In this document: in pieces, positions 1 through 8,331 of the stretch | How positions within the stretch are numbered: position 1 is the stretch's first letter | How the letters are laid out: the number at the start of each line of letters is the position of its first letter | Assembly (NCBI GenBank): GCA_020161135.1 | Contig: JAIUOB010000004.1 | Location: forward strand, 558,001-622,000 | DNA from: Gemmatimonadota bacterium | Lineage (GTDB): Bacteria; Gemmatimonadota; Gemmatimonadetes; Gemmatimonadales; Gemmatimonadaceae | Direction: 5' to 3' | Length of the DNA stretch: 64,000 nt | Made by a program: the position numbers and the translations under genes | The notes under the pieces: generated by a model | Databases searched by the model: none | What the model was told of the DNA's origin: nothing | The model's input: the letters and a program-made list of their open reading frames with translations, nothing else

Positions 1-2
1 GC

Positions 3-1871
3 GGCTACGCCGGTGCGGTCGATGCCCTGCTGCGGCACATCGCGGGCCACACGCGCTACCCGCGGCGTGACGCGGTGCTGCTCCTGCAGGGCGACTTCAC
101 CGATCCGCCGGGCATCGTCCCCGAGTTCGCGCGCCGCTTCGAGGGAGGCGCAGATCTGGTGGTCGGCGAGCGTCAGGTCGGCACCGACGCACCGCTCCCC
201 GTGCGGCGACTCTCGCGCGGGGCGCACTGGGCCATGCGTCCCTTCGTGCGCGTCGACGGTGTGCGCGACCTCACCGCCTCCATGCGCCTCGTGCGCATCT
301 CGGCACTGCGCGACGCACTGCGCGAGGTGGGCGACGCCCCGCTCCTGCAGGGCGATAGCTGGACCGCCAACGCCGACCTGCTGCTCCGTCTCGCGCCGCA
401 CGCCCGCAAGGTCGAGTCGGTGCATGTGGAGCCGTCGTACGGCGTGCGCATGCGTGACACGCGGCGCGTGGCGCTGCGCGACGCGCTGGCCGCCCTCAAG
501 TGGGCCTGGGGCGCGCGTGGCCGTCGGGTGACGGTGCGCATCGAGGCCGACAGCCCGGTCGACGATCGCCGGCCGCCGCGGACGTCACGGCGCCGCGACG
601 AGTCGGAACTGTCCGTCGAGAAGCTGCGCGAGCGCGTGCGTGAAGCGCGCGGCGGACGCGAGCCGGAAGAGAAGGATCCGCGCGGTCGCCGTCGCCGCAG
701 CGAACGTCCGGAGCGTGCCGAACGTCCCGAGCGCGCGGAGCGTACCGAGCGTCCGGAGCGCCCCGAGCGCGCGGAGAAGGCCGAGCGCAACCGTGCCCCG
801 CGTGTCCCCGCGGACACGCGCGAGTCGCTGCTGGCCAGCCTCGATCCGGCCGCCGGTGCCACCGCCCGCCTCACGGGGCAACAGCGCGCCAGGGGCGAGG
901 CCGGCCGTTCGGACGCCTCACGTGGGGACACGCCGCGCGATGGCGGCCGCACCGAGTCGCCGCGCGGAGAACGCCCGGCGCGCGGCCGTGGTGAGCGCCA
1001 GGCGGGCGATCGCCCCGCCGCCGAGCGGCAGGGCAGCGCGCGAGCGGAGTCGTCGCGACCGGAACGCGGGCGTCGCCGCGACGAGCGTGACCTGGCCGCG
1101 CCACCGGCTCTCGACGATCCGTTCGCACCACCCGCGGCCAAGCCCGATCCGTTCGCGCGGGCACTGGGGCACGACGACCCGCAGACGACGGCCGCCTCCA
1201 CCGCGTCCACCGGGGCCGAGAGCGTCACGCCGCCCACCTGGAGCGCTCCCACGCCGTCTGAGGGGGGTATCCCGGACGACCTCACCTCGGAGCGCACGGC
1301 CGATGCCGCGGCCGGCGCGGAAATCCGCCGCGGCCGCCACCTGACGGACCGCGACAGCGAGGCCGAGGACGCGGTCGATGGGGCCGACGACGGGTTGGAC
1401 GATGGCGATGACGGCAGCGACGACGTGAACGAGGCCGGTGCCGACGGTGCGGCCGGCCCGCGCAAGCGTCGGCGCCGCTCGCGGCGCGGGCGCCGGCGTC
1501 GTGGCGAGCGCGGCGAGTCCGCTGAGGGGTCGGAAGGCGCTGCGCCGGACGAAACGTCGGCTCGCGCATCGGCCGACGCTGGAGCCGTCGACGACAGCCC
1601 GTACCGGGCCGACGACGATGCATCGGCCGACGCCGACGAGTCGGACCGTGACGCGGGCGACGGTGAGGGCGAAGGTGAAGCCGGTGAGGGCGACCCCGGA
1701 GACGGCACCCATCCGCGAGCCCGGCGCCGTGGCCGCCGTGGCCGTCGGGGCGGCTCGCGCCGCTCACGTCACCGGCGTGAGGGCGAACCCCGGGAGGGCG
1801 GCGAGCCCCGCGACGGGGAAAGCCCCGACCGGGGTCCGGAAACGCACGACGGCACGTCGCCCCCCTCCTGA
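3..1871 (+). CDS. Family 2 glycosyltransferase, 3' part, with long charged C-terminal tail
   Basis: The reading frame is open from the window edge, so the N-terminus lies outside; GTG at 75 is only an internal codon. Early residues read LLLQGDFTDPPGIVPEF, then GGADLVVGER, which resembles the acidic DxD-type region of family 2 (dolichyl-phosphate mannosyltransferase-like) glycosyltransferases that take nucleotide sugars at the inner membrane. The family-like part ends about 165 codons into the window. The remaining ~440 residues are low complexity: ERPERAER repeats, Asp/Glu-rich stretches, and Arg-rich blocks such as KRRRRSRRGRRRRG and RRRGRRGRRGGSRRSR near the end. Such tails often bind nucleic acid or other polyanions, but here their role is unknown. 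The glycosyltransferase call is by motif only; the acceptor cannot be inferred. Confidence 0.6.
   Translation, partial: GYAGAVDALLRHIAGHTRYPRRDAVLLLQGDFTDPPGIVPEFARRFEGGADLVVGERQVGTDAPLPVRRLSRGAHWAMRPFVRVDGVRDLTASMRLVRISALRDALREVGDAPLLQGDSWTANADLLLRLAPHARKVESVHVEPSYGVRMRDTRRVALRDALAALKWAWGARGRRVTVRIEADSPVDDRRPPRTSRRRDESELSVEKLRERVREARGGREPEEKDPRGRRRRSERPERAERPERAERTERPERPERAEKAERNRAPRVPADTRESLLASLDPAAGATARLTGQQRARGEAGRSDASRGDTPRDGGRTESPRGERPARGRGERQAGDRPAAERQGSARAESSRPERGRRRDERDLAAPPALDDPFAPPAAKPDPFARALGHDDPQTTAASTASTGAESVTPPTWSAPTPSEGGIPDDLTSERTADAAAGAEIRRGRHLTDRDSEAEDAVDGADDGLDDGDDGSDDVNEAGADGAAGPRKRRRRSRRGRRRRGERGESAEGSEGAAPDETSARASADAGAVDDSPYRADDDASADADESDRDAGDGEGEGEAGEGDPGDGTHPRARRRGRRGRRGGSRRSRHRREGEPREGGEPRDGESPDRGPETHDGTSPPS
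702..788 (+). repeat. Degenerate tandem repeat coding ERPERAER units
   Basis: About 29 codons alternate ER, PER and AER with synonymous drift between units (cgt/cgc, gag/gaa). It sits inside the charged tail of the glycosyltransferase gene and could form a long single alpha-helix or a polyampholyte linker. Confidence 0.6.
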
Positions 1872-1894
1872 GGGAGCGGCGTGCCGCCGCGTAG

Positions 1895-1916
1895 GGGCTG
1901 ACGCGCCCGTCAGCCC
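1895..1916. terminator. Terminator-like hairpin between convergent genes
   Basis: A 9-bp perfect stem (gggctgacg / cgtcagccc) with a 4-nt loop lies between the glycosyltransferase stop at 1871 and the convergent small membrane gene, overlapping that gene's stop codon. There is no T-tract, so its termination strength is uncertain. Confidence 0.4.
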
Positions 1917-2125
1917 TTGAACTTCATCTCGATCTTCTCGGCCGTCGCCGGGCTCACCACCCGGAGCACGAAGTACACCACCGCGCCCACCAGCACGATC
2001 TTGAGCGCGACGCCGAGGAGGAAGAACAGCAGCCCGACCAGCGGCCCGAGCAGTCCGAAGACCAGCTTGAGCGCCACGAGGCCAGCGAGCGAGATGACAC
2101 CAACGGTGAACAGGGTGCGGAGCAT
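1910..2125 (-). CDS. Small two-segment membrane protein, function unknown
   Basis: A 71-residue protein that is nearly all hydrophobic. It has a Gly/Leu-rich first segment (about residues 8-25), a second longer segment (about 28-60) and a short charged C-terminus ending EKIEMKFKG. There are no recognisable catalytic residues. It reads away from lipA and converges on the glycosyltransferase gene. Small proteins of this type are usually inner-membrane proteins of unknown function. The strong hydrophobic periodicity and absence of a competing frame support it as a real gene. Confidence 0.6.
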   Translation of the reverse strand: MLRTLFTVGVISLAGLVALKLVFGLLGPLVGLLFFLLGVALKIVLVGAVVYFVLRVVSPATAEKIEMKFKG

Positions 2126-2315
2126 GAGCGCCTCAGCGCGAAAAAGGAGTCGATGCTCCCTACGGTAATGCGTGCCGCAAGTTTCTGCCGCGAGCGGCGT
2201 TCCGGCTATATTGCATTAGAAGGTTAGCAAACTGTTCCCGGTGATTGGACACCGGACTAGCTTCTTGGCTTCACGTCCCGCACCACCGGGACCGCACCTT
2301 TCCGGGCACCGCAAC

Positions 2316-3239
2316 ATGGCCGACCCGTTCCCGCAGCCGTTGGTCCAGATCATGGGGCGCCACCGCCGCGATCCGCTCCCCGAGCGGAAACCGCAGTGGC
2401 TCAAGGTCAAGGCACCCGGCGGCGACAACTATCTGCGTCTCAAGCACCTCATGCGGGAGCTGCGGCTCCACACGGTGTGTGAAGAGGCGCACTGCCCGAA
2501 CATCGGCGAGTGCTGGCAGCACGGCACCGCCACCTTCATGATCCTCGGCGACGTTTGCACGCGGAACTGCGCCTACTGCGCCGTCTCCCACGGTCGCCCC
2601 CCGGCCTACGACATCGAGGAGCCGGCCCGCGTCGCCGCCGCCATCGCCGAGCTGGGGCTGCGCCACGCCGTCATCACCTCGGTCGACCGCGACGACCTCC
2701 CCGACTTCGGCGCGTACATCTTTGCCGAGACCATCCGGCAGGTCCGCGCCCAGCTCCCCTCCTGCTCCATCGAGGTGCTGGTTCCCGACTTCCAGGGGAA
2801 CGAGGACAGCATCCGCACGGTGCTCGAGGCGCGCCCCGACATCTACAACCACAACACCGAGACCGTCCCGCGCCTCTACAAGAAGGCGCGCCCGGGCGGC
2901 CGGTACGAGCGGCTGCTCGAGATCTTCCGCATCGCCAAGCGGCTCGCCCCCGACGTCCCCACCAAGACGGGCATCATCCTCGGGCTGGGCGAGACCAACG
3001 AGGAAGTCGTCGAGGTCATGAAGGACCTCCGCGCCGTCGACGTCGACATCCTCACCCTCGGGCAGTACCTGCGCCCGAGCGATTCGCACATCGCCCTCGA
3101 CCGCTACGTCACGCCGGACGAGTTCCGGATGCTGTACGAGACCGGCATGGCGATGGGCTTCCGTCATGTCGAGAGCGGCCCGCTCGTCCGCTCGAGCTAT
3201 CACGCCTGGGAGCAGGTCCAGGCGGCGTCGCTGGCGTAG
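2316..3239 (+). CDS. lipA: Lipoyl synthase LipA
   Basis: Radical SAM enzyme that inserts two sulfurs into protein-bound octanoyl groups to make lipoyl groups on E2 subunits. The auxiliary Fe-S cluster motif CEEAHCPNIGEC (C-x4-C-x5-C) is followed by the radical SAM motif CTRNCAYC (C-x3-C-x2-C), and the C-terminal RSSYHA that ligates the auxiliary cluster is present. Length is about 307 residues, normal for the family. I chose ATG 2316 (MADPFPQPL); an in-frame GTG at 2241 would add 25 residues of unlikely composition, and ATG 2352 is also possible because the conserved RKPQWLKVK starts just after it. It leads the lipA-pdhA-pdhB-pdhC cluster, so the lipoylation enzyme lies beside its main substrate protein. 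Confidence 0.95.
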   Translation: MADPFPQPLVQIMGRHRRDPLPERKPQWLKVKAPGGDNYLRLKHLMRELRLHTVCEEAHCPNIGECWQHGTATFMILGDVCTRNCAYCAVSHGRPPAYDIEEPARVAAAIAELGLRHAVITSVDRDDLPDFGAYIFAETIRQVRAQLPSCSIEVLVPDFQGNEDSIRTVLEARPDIYNHNTETVPRLYKKARPGGRYERLLEIFRIAKRLAPDVPTKTGIILGLGETNEEVVEVMKDLRAVDVDILTLGQYLRPSDSHIALDRYVTPDEFRMLYETGMAMGFRHVESGPLVRSSYHAWEQVQAASLA

Positions 3240-3288
3240 CCCGCCCGCACGCGCCGTTGTCCCGTCGTTCCCACCGCACACTCCCCGC

Positions 3289-4308
3289 ATGCCTCCCAAG
3301 AAGAAAACGGACACGCAGGTGACCGAGCCCGCGAACAGCCAGGCCGCGCTCCATCGCGAACTGCTCCACTCCATGCTGCTGCAGCGCCGCTTCGAGGAGC
3401 GCTGCGCCGAGATGTATGCCATCGGTCGCATCGGCGGCTTCTGCCACCTGTACATCGGGCAGGAAGCCGTCTCCACCGGCATCATCTCGTTGCTCCGTCC
3501 CGACGACTACATCATCACGACCTATCGGGATCATGGGCAGGCGCTCGCGCGGGGCATGACACCGCGCGCCGTCATGGCGGAGCTGTTCGGGCGGCAGGAT
3601 GGCTGCGCGCGCGGCAAGGGCGGCTCGATGCACATGTTCGACAAGCAGCTCGGCTTCCTCGGCGGGCACGGCATCGTCGGTGGCCATGTGCCCATCGCGG
3701 CCGGCGTGGGCTTCGCCATCAAGTACCGCGGCGGCGACCAGGTCATCGCCTGCTTCATGGGCGAGTCGGTGGTGAACACCGGGGCCTTCCACGAGGCGCT
3801 CAACATGGCCGCGCTCTGGAAGCTGCCCTGCATCTTCATCATCGAGAACAACCGCTACGGCATGGGCACCGCGCTCGAGCGCGCGTCGTCCATCCACGAC
3901 ATCTACAAGCGCGGCGCGTCGTACGACATGCCGCGTGACGTGGTCGACGGGCAGGACGTGCTCGCCGTGCGCAAGGCGACGGCCGCCGCCATCGAGCATG
4001 CCCGCAAGGAGAGTATGCCCACGCTGCTCGAGGTGCGCACCTACCGCTTCATGGGTCACTCCATGTCCGACGCGGTGAGCGGCACGTACCGCACCAAGGA
4101 GGAGCTGGAGCAGTACCTCAAGCGCGACCCCATCGCGCTGCATCGTGCGCGCATGGAGGAGGCGGGCGAGATCACGGCGGCGGAGATCGCGGCGATGGAC
4201 GACGAGATCAAGAAGATCGTCCAGGACAGCATCGACTTCGCCGAAGCGAGCCCGGAGCTGCCGTTGGAGGCGCTCATGGAAGACATCCTCGTCGAAACCA
4301 CGAGCTGA
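3289..4308 (+). CDS. pdhA: Pyruvate dehydrogenase E1 component, alpha subunit
   Basis: Alpha subunit of the heterotetrameric thiamine diphosphate E1 that decarboxylates pyruvate and passes the acetyl group to lipoyl-E2. The 339 residues align with the family throughout: FCHLYIGQEAV, YRDHGQALARG, GGSMHMFD, LPCIFIIENNRYGMGT, YRFMGHSMSD. Start ATG 3289 (MPPKKKTD) follows the lipA stop by 49 bp. The ThDP/Mg motif, normally GDG followed about 30 residues later by NN, reads GES here (residues 158-160), with N188 kept, so the usual Asp metal ligand is replaced by Glu. An in-frame and otherwise intact gene argues against decay. Ends 12 bp before pdhB. Confidence 0.93.
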   Translation: MPPKKKTDTQVTEPANSQAALHRELLHSMLLQRRFEERCAEMYAIGRIGGFCHLYIGQEAVSTGIISLLRPDDYIITTYRDHGQALARGMTPRAVMAELFGRQDGCARGKGGSMHMFDKQLGFLGGHGIVGGHVPIAAGVGFAIKYRGGDQVIACFMGESVVNTGAFHEALNMAALWKLPCIFIIENNRYGMGTALERASSIHDIYKRGASYDMPRDVVDGQDVLAVRKATAAAIEHARKESMPTLLEVRTYRFMGHSMSDAVSGTYRTKEELEQYLKRDPIALHRARMEEAGEITAAEIAAMDDEIKKIVQDSIDFAEASPELPLEALMEDILVETTS

Positions 4309-4320
4309 GGCGCCGCCACC

Positions 4321-5301
4321 ATGCCAGTGATCACGTACCGCGATGCGCTCAACCAGGCGCTCCGCGAAGAGATGCACCGCGACGACCGCGTCTTCCTCAT
4401 GGGCGAGGAAGTCGCCGTCTATCAGGGTGCCTACAAGGTGTCGAAGGGGCTGCTGCAGGAGTTCGGCGAGATGCGCGTGGTCGACACGCCCATCACCGAG
4501 CTGGGCTTCGCCGGCGTGGGTGTCGGCGCGGCGATGACCGGCCTGCGCCCCATCATCGAGTTCATGACGTGGAACTTCGCGCTGCTCGCCATCGACCAGG
4601 TGGTGAACGCGGCGGCGAAGATGCTGTACATGTCCGGCGGGCAGTTCCCCATGCCCATCGTGTTCCGCGGCCCCAACGGCTCGGCGCTGCAGCTCGCCGC
4701 GCAGCACTCGCAGGCGTGGGAATCGTGGCTCGCGCACATCCCCGGCCTCAAGGTGGTCGCGCCCGGCACCCCGTACGACGCCAAGGGGCTGCTCAAGGCC
4801 GCCATCCGCGACGACAATCCAGTGTGCTTCCTCGAGGGTGAGATGCTGTACAACACCAAGGGCGAGGTGCCCGAGGGCGAGTACATCATCCCGCTCGGCA
4901 AGGCCGAGGTGAAGCGCGAAGGCGATCACGTCACGCTCGTCACGCACGGCAAGATGGTGCTCGTCGCACTGCAGACTGCCGAGCAGCTCGCGAAGGAAGG
5001 CATCCGCTGCGAGGTGGTCGACCTCCGCACCATCCGCCCGATGGACGTGGAGACCATCACCGCGAGCGTGCGCAAGACCAACCGCTGCGTGGTGGTCGAA
5101 GAGGGCTGGGAAGTGTGTGGCGTGGGCGCGCAGGTGGTGGACTATGTGCAGCGGCACTGCTTCGACCATCTCGACGCGCCGGTGCTGCGCGTGCACCAGG
5201 CCGACGCGCCGATGCCGTACACGAAGAGTCTCGAGAAGGCAGCCAAGCCCGACGTCGCCAAGACGATCGCGGCCGTCAAGCAGGTCCTCTACCTCGACTG
5301 A
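4321..5301 (+). CDS. pdhB: Pyruvate dehydrogenase E1 component, beta subunit
   Basis: 326-residue transketolase-like beta subunit that forms the E1 active site with PdhA. Family signatures are present: [19 protein letters not shown], the RGPNG and [18 protein letters not shown] region, [20 protein letters not shown], and a C-terminal transketolase domain ([37 protein letters not shown]). Full length with ATG at 4321, 12 bp after pdhA, and 3 bp before pdhC, which indicates one transcription unit and tight stoichiometry. Confidence 0.95.
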   Translation: MPVITYRDALNQALREEMHRDDRVFLMGEEVAVYQGAYKVSKGLLQEFGEMRVVDTPITELGFAGVGVGAAMTGLRPIIEFMTWNFALLAIDQVVNAAAKMLYMSGGQFPMPIVFRGPNGSALQLAAQHSQAWESWLAHIPGLKVVAPGTPYDAKGLLKAAIRDDNPVCFLEGEMLYNTKGEVPEGEYIIPLGKAEVKREGDHVTLVTHGKMVLVALQTAEQLAKEGIRCEVVDLRTIRPMDVETITASVRKTNRCVVVEEGWEVCGVGAQVVDYVQRHCFDHLDAPVLRVHQADAPMPYTKSLEKAAKPDVAKTIAAVKQVLYLD

Positions 5302-5304
5302 CCC

Positions 5305-6639
5305 ATGGCCACCAAAGTGATGATGGAGGCGCTCTCGCCCACGATGGAGGAAGGGCGCCTCGTGAAGTGGGTGAAGAACGTGGGCGACGCCGTGAAGAGC
5401 GGCGACACGCTGGCCGAGGTGGAGACCGACAAGGCCATCATGGAGCTGGTCGCCCGCGGCGACGGTGTGCTGCGCGCGCGTCTCGTCGAGGAAGGCACGA
5501 CGAGCCCCATCGGCGCGGTCATCGGCGTGATCGCGGCGGCGGACGAGGACATCAGCGTGTTCGCGGAGGGCGCGGAGAAGCGGACGGCGCCGGCTGGCGC
5601 CGCCGCCGCGTCTTCCGCGGGAGACGCGGAGCCCTCCGCGCCTCCCGCGAAGCAACAGAGCGCCGCGCCAGCGGCGCCCACCGACGACTCCGCGCCCTCC
5701 GCGTCCAAGAGTTCGCCGCTCGCGAGAAGGTTGGCCGCAGAAAAGGGCCTGAACCTCGGGAGCATCCAGGGTAGCGGCCCCGGTGGGCGCATCATCAAGC
5801 GCGACATCGAAGCCGCTGCGAGCGCCCAACCTTCCGCCCAGTCCACTCCCTTCGCGTCCTTCGCGCCTTCGCGTGAAGCAGTTGCCGTTGCTGTCGCGGC
5901 CTCAGCCCCCAGCACCGCGACCAAGCCGAGCGCCGCGCCGAGCATGGTCATCGACGGCGAGTACAAGGACGTCGCGCTGACGCAGATGCGGAAGACCATC
6001 GCGCGCCGCCTCGGCGAGTCGATCGGGCCCGTGCCCACGTTCTACCTCACGTCGGAAATCGACATGACGAACGTCGGCAAGCTCCGCGAGCAGATGGTGG
6101 CGGCCGGTGACCAGTTCAAGGTCTCGGTCAACGACATCGTCATCAAGGCGGTCGCCATCGCACTCACGCGGCACCCCGAGTGCAACGCGCACTGGATGAA
6201 CGACCACATCCGCTACTTCAGCGCGGCGCACGTGGGCATGGCCGTGGCCACCGACGATGGGCTCATCGTGCCGGTCATCCGCGATGCGCACCTCAAGGGG
6301 CTCGGCGCCATCGGGGCCGAAGCGCGGTCGCTGGCCAAGAAGGCGCGTGAGCGCAAGCTGCAGCCCAGCGAGTACACGGGCGGCACGTTCTCCGTGTCCA
6401 ACCTGGGCATGTTCGGCATCGACCAGTTCACCGCCATCATCAACCCGCCCGAGGCGGCCATTCTTGCGGTGGGCGCGACGGAAACCAAGCCCGTGTGGGA
6501 GAACGGCGCCTTCGTGCCCAGGCAGCGCATGCGTGTCACCATGAGCTGCGACCATCGCATCATCGATGGCGCGGTGGGCGCGCGGTTCCTGCAGACGCTG
6601 CGGCAGTTGCTTGAGGCGCCGATGATGATGCTGTTCTGA
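5305..6639 (+). CDS. pdhC: Pyruvate dehydrogenase E2, dihydrolipoamide acetyltransferase
   Basis: Core E2 subunit that carries acetyl groups on a lipoyl arm and transfers them to CoA. There is one N-terminal lipoyl domain with lipoylation site K43 in VETDKAIMEL, then an Ala/Pro/Ser linker (about residues 85-135), a peripheral subunit-binding domain (about 137-169, LARRLAAEKGLNL then GPGGRIIKRDIE), a second Ala-rich linker, and the catalytic domain ending in DHRIIDG (His417, Asp421). The total of 444 residues is typical. Both linkers contain copies of a ccttcgcg/ctccgcg-type short repeat also seen between genes. The last 23 codons plus stop recur at 9570-9638 as a displaced fragment. A strong hairpin follows the stop. 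Confidence 0.95.
   Translation: MATKVMMEALSPTMEEGRLVKWVKNVGDAVKSGDTLAEVETDKAIMELVARGDGVLRARLVEEGTTSPIGAVIGVIAAADEDISVFAEGAEKRTAPAGAAAASSAGDAEPSAPPAKQQSAAPAAPTDDSAPSASKSSPLARRLAAEKGLNLGSIQGSGPGGRIIKRDIEAAASAQPSAQSTPFASFAPSREAVAVAVAASAPSTATKPSAAPSMVIDGEYKDVALTQMRKTIARRLGESIGPVPTFYLTSEIDMTNVGKLREQMVAAGDQFKVSVNDIVIKAVAIALTRHPECNAHWMNDHIRYFSAAHVGMAVATDDGLIVPVIRDAHLKGLGAIGAEARSLAKKARERKLQPSEYTGGTFSVSNLGMFGIDQFTAIINPPEAAILAVGATETKPVWENGAFVPRQRMRVTMSCDHRIIDGAVGARFLQTLRQLLEAPMMMLF
5848..5878 (+). repeat. Short cttcgcg-type repeat inside the pdhC linker
   Basis: Near-tandem units of cttcgcg with the layout cccttcgcg-tccttcgcg-ccttcgcg-tgaag lie in frame in the second interdomain linker of pdhC, giving PFASFAPSRE. 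Related ctccgcg units occur at about 5610-5700 in the first linker and between genes at 19300-19338. Confidence 0.5.
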
Positions 6640-6641
6640 GC
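6565..6641 (+). repeat. Direct repeat, left copy (pdhC 3' end)
   Basis: A 77-bp segment covering the last pdhC codons and stop. It is repeated in the same orientation at 9564-9640 with 73 of 77 bases identical. The two copies flank a ~2.9-kb block of Rhs-tail genes. The longest identical run is 26 bp and ends just past the stop codon. Confidence 0.85.
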
Positions 6642-6669
6642 GAAGCAATTGCACGCGGTGGGACGGACG

Positions 6670-6706
6670 ACGGGGCGGGCGCCGAATGGCGACCGCCCCG
6701 TATTCT
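6670..6706 (+). terminator. Terminator hairpin of the lipA-pdh unit
   Basis: An outer 9-bp stem (acggggcgg / ccgccccgt) continues past one mismatch into a 4-bp inner stem with a gaat loop, then attct. It lies 31 bp after the pdhC stop and before the convergent island gene. Confidence 0.6.
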
Positions 6707-6726
6707 CAGACACGCCTCATCTTGGT

Positions 6727-7365
6727 CTAGCCACCATCATCAGAGTTCCGCTGTCGTGCACGGCTCACTCGTCGCTCAGCGATTCGCAACACCCAATCCG
6801 GAGCTTGCAGTTGCTCTAGGTCCGAAAGATAGCGACCTAGCTTCTGATCGGCGGTCCACCATGGCCGTTCCAGCTTCGACACCGCCCATTCCACATCCTC
6901 TTCCGCTCCGGCAATGCGCGACGCGTAGTCAACCTCTGCACCGACACACTCGACCTCCTGCGCACCCAGTGTTTCATAGTTGAACTGTTGTCCACTGGCT
7001 GCCTGCCGTGCATGGGTACCTTCGTGAACGATTGTCATTGCGAGCCTTGTGGTACTCAGCCTATTCGGGTCCGGCAACACGCACGTTCGTTCACGAATCC
7101 AATAACGCGGACCGACGGCGAGGAGGACGATTCGCCGCACGTCTCTTCGAAACTGCTCAAGGAACTCTGGATGATTGCTCTCCAGCTGAAGCAGTGCCAT
7201 CCGAAGAGCGTCGATGCGAGTCTCATCTCTGCTCGAGAATAGGTCCACGACTTCTATACCGAGAATCAGGTGCCGGGGCCGACCGTACAACACGACGCGG
7301 CGCGAGAGCCTCATCATGGCACCTTGAATTCCAGCAACTATTGCCCTTGCTGAGGGGAGGTTCAT
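6727..7365 (-). CDS. HExxH metallopeptidase-like protein paired with Rhs tail 1
   Basis: 212-residue protein with TIVHEGTHARQ at residues 112-121, a zinc-binding HExxH motif (H114, E115, H118), and acidic residues in GAQEVECVGAEVDYA about 20-30 residues later that could supply a third ligand. No signal peptide or membrane segment is seen. ATG 7365 has a good Shine-Dalgarno (aaggag, 7 nt upstream) and starts 18 bp after the stop of Rhs tail 1, the position of an immunity gene in Rhs/polymorphic toxin loci. It may be an immunity protein, an accessory factor or an effector enzyme in its own right. I do not recognise the family. Confidence 0.7.
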   Translation of the reverse strand: MNLPSARAIVAGIQGAMMRLSRRVVLYGRPRHLILGIEVVDLFSSRDETRIDALRMALLQLESNHPEFLEQFRRDVRRIVLLAVGPRYWIRERTCVLPDPNRLSTTRLAMTIVHEGTHARQAASGQQFNYETLGAQEVECVGAEVDYASRIAGAEEDVEWAVSKLERPWWTADQKLGRYLSDLEQLQAPDWVLRIAERRVSRARQRNSDDGG

Positions 7366-7383
7366 GTAGTCACTCCTTTCTTG

Positions 7384-8331
7384 CTAGCGTCGTCCAGTCT
7401 TCGTCGAATCGCCACCGCTCTGTCCACCGGGTGGCTTGGGTGGTTGGGCTGGCTGGACAACCGGCGCAGATGGAGGGCCGTCGAACTCTCCCCACTTCTG
7501 GCTGTCTGCGATAGGGGAAATGAGGGTACCTCCTACTAGTACCCAGTCCCGCCATCCGCTCATCTCGTAGCCAAGGTCGTGCCCGTAGTCCTCGACAAGA
7601 CCAATCGCCGCACCGATCGCCGACCCGATCCAGCCTCCCGCAGCGGCCGCACCAGGGATTGCGCCCACGGCGGCTGGCCCCGAGACGGGTGCAGTAACTA
7701 CGCCAATTGCTGCGCCAACCGTTGAGCCGACCAGCCCACCCTGCCCTGCTCGCACGACCGTGCAGGGAACTCCACTCTTCTTCCCCGGGCACAAGCCGAA
7801 GGGATCTGCGACGTTGATGGGATCACCGCCCGCGTACGTATAGACACCCAACCCACCACGAATCCCTATGGGATCCACAGTTGTGAATCGACCGGTACTC
7901 GCATCCACGAACCGGTTACGCCGGAAGTTGAGCCCGCCAGCCGTCGCCTGATCGTTGAGCAAGCTCCCCGACCAGCCCCCCAGAACCTTGGGCGGCGGCG
8001 GGTCATCCGGATTCCACTCGCCGCGGAACGCGAGCGCCCGCGCGCCGGGCATGCGCAGTTTCGGCTCGCCGCCGCTGGTCGAGAACGTCGCCACCGCGTA
8101 GACACCCCGTCCGTTTGCGTGCGGATAGACAGAGATCACCGCAGGGATCGCAACGCTGTCAACGCCGGTCCCACCACCGAGGCGAATCGCGCCGAGAGGG
8201 GAGTCAATGCCACCCGCATGCATGTACCAGACCTGGCCGTACGTCGCGGGCGTACCGCTCGCTCCGTCGCCGCTGGTGGTGTCGGACTCGAGCTGCGTGG
8301 TTGTGGTGCCGGCAGCGCGATGCCCTCTCAC
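7384..8331 (-). CDS. Orphan Rhs core fragment with glycine-zipper C-terminal tail (tail 1)
   Basis: 315 residues. The middle carries the Rhs-associated core signature (RNRFVDASTGRFTTVDPIG, then RGGLGVYTYAGGDPIN and ADPFGL), which in full-length Rhs proteins closes the beta-cocoon and marks where the variable toxin tail begins. Everything N-terminal to the last ~140 core residues is missing. The tail after DPFGL is rich in GxxxG repeats (LVGSTVGAAIGVV, WIGSAIGAAIGLVEDYG), suggesting a membrane-inserting domain, and ends in a Pro/Gly/Lys-rich segment. GTG 8331 shares one base with the TAG stop of the upstream gene, so it may be translated by coupling. This is a displaced tail, not an intact Rhs gene. 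Confidence 0.75.
   Translation of the reverse strand: MRGHRAAGTTTTQLESDTTSGDGASGTPATYGQVWYMHAGGIDSPLGAIRLGGGTGVDSVAIPAVISVYPHANGRGVYAVATFSTSGGEPKLRMPGARALAFRGEWNPDDPPPPKVLGGWSGSLLNDQATAGGLNFRRNRFVDASTGRFTTVDPIGIRGGLGVYTYAGGDPINVADPFGLCPGKKSGVPCTVVRAGQGGLVGSTVGAAIGVVTAPVSGPAAVGAIPGAAAAGGWIGSAIGAAIGLVEDYGHDLGYEMSGWRDWVLVGGTLISPIADSQKWGEFDGPPSAPVVQPAQPPKPPGGQSGGDSTKTGRR

Noticed and set aside
2241..2315. Upstream GTG start for lipA
   Set aside because: It adds 25 residues of non-conserved composition; ATG 2316 is better placed relative to the conserved core.
3109..5829. A 906-codon open frame antisense to pdhA/pdhB
   Set aside because: High-GC third positions of the real genes remove stops from the antisense frame; it has no start signal, signal peptide or domain, and the sense proteins are certain.
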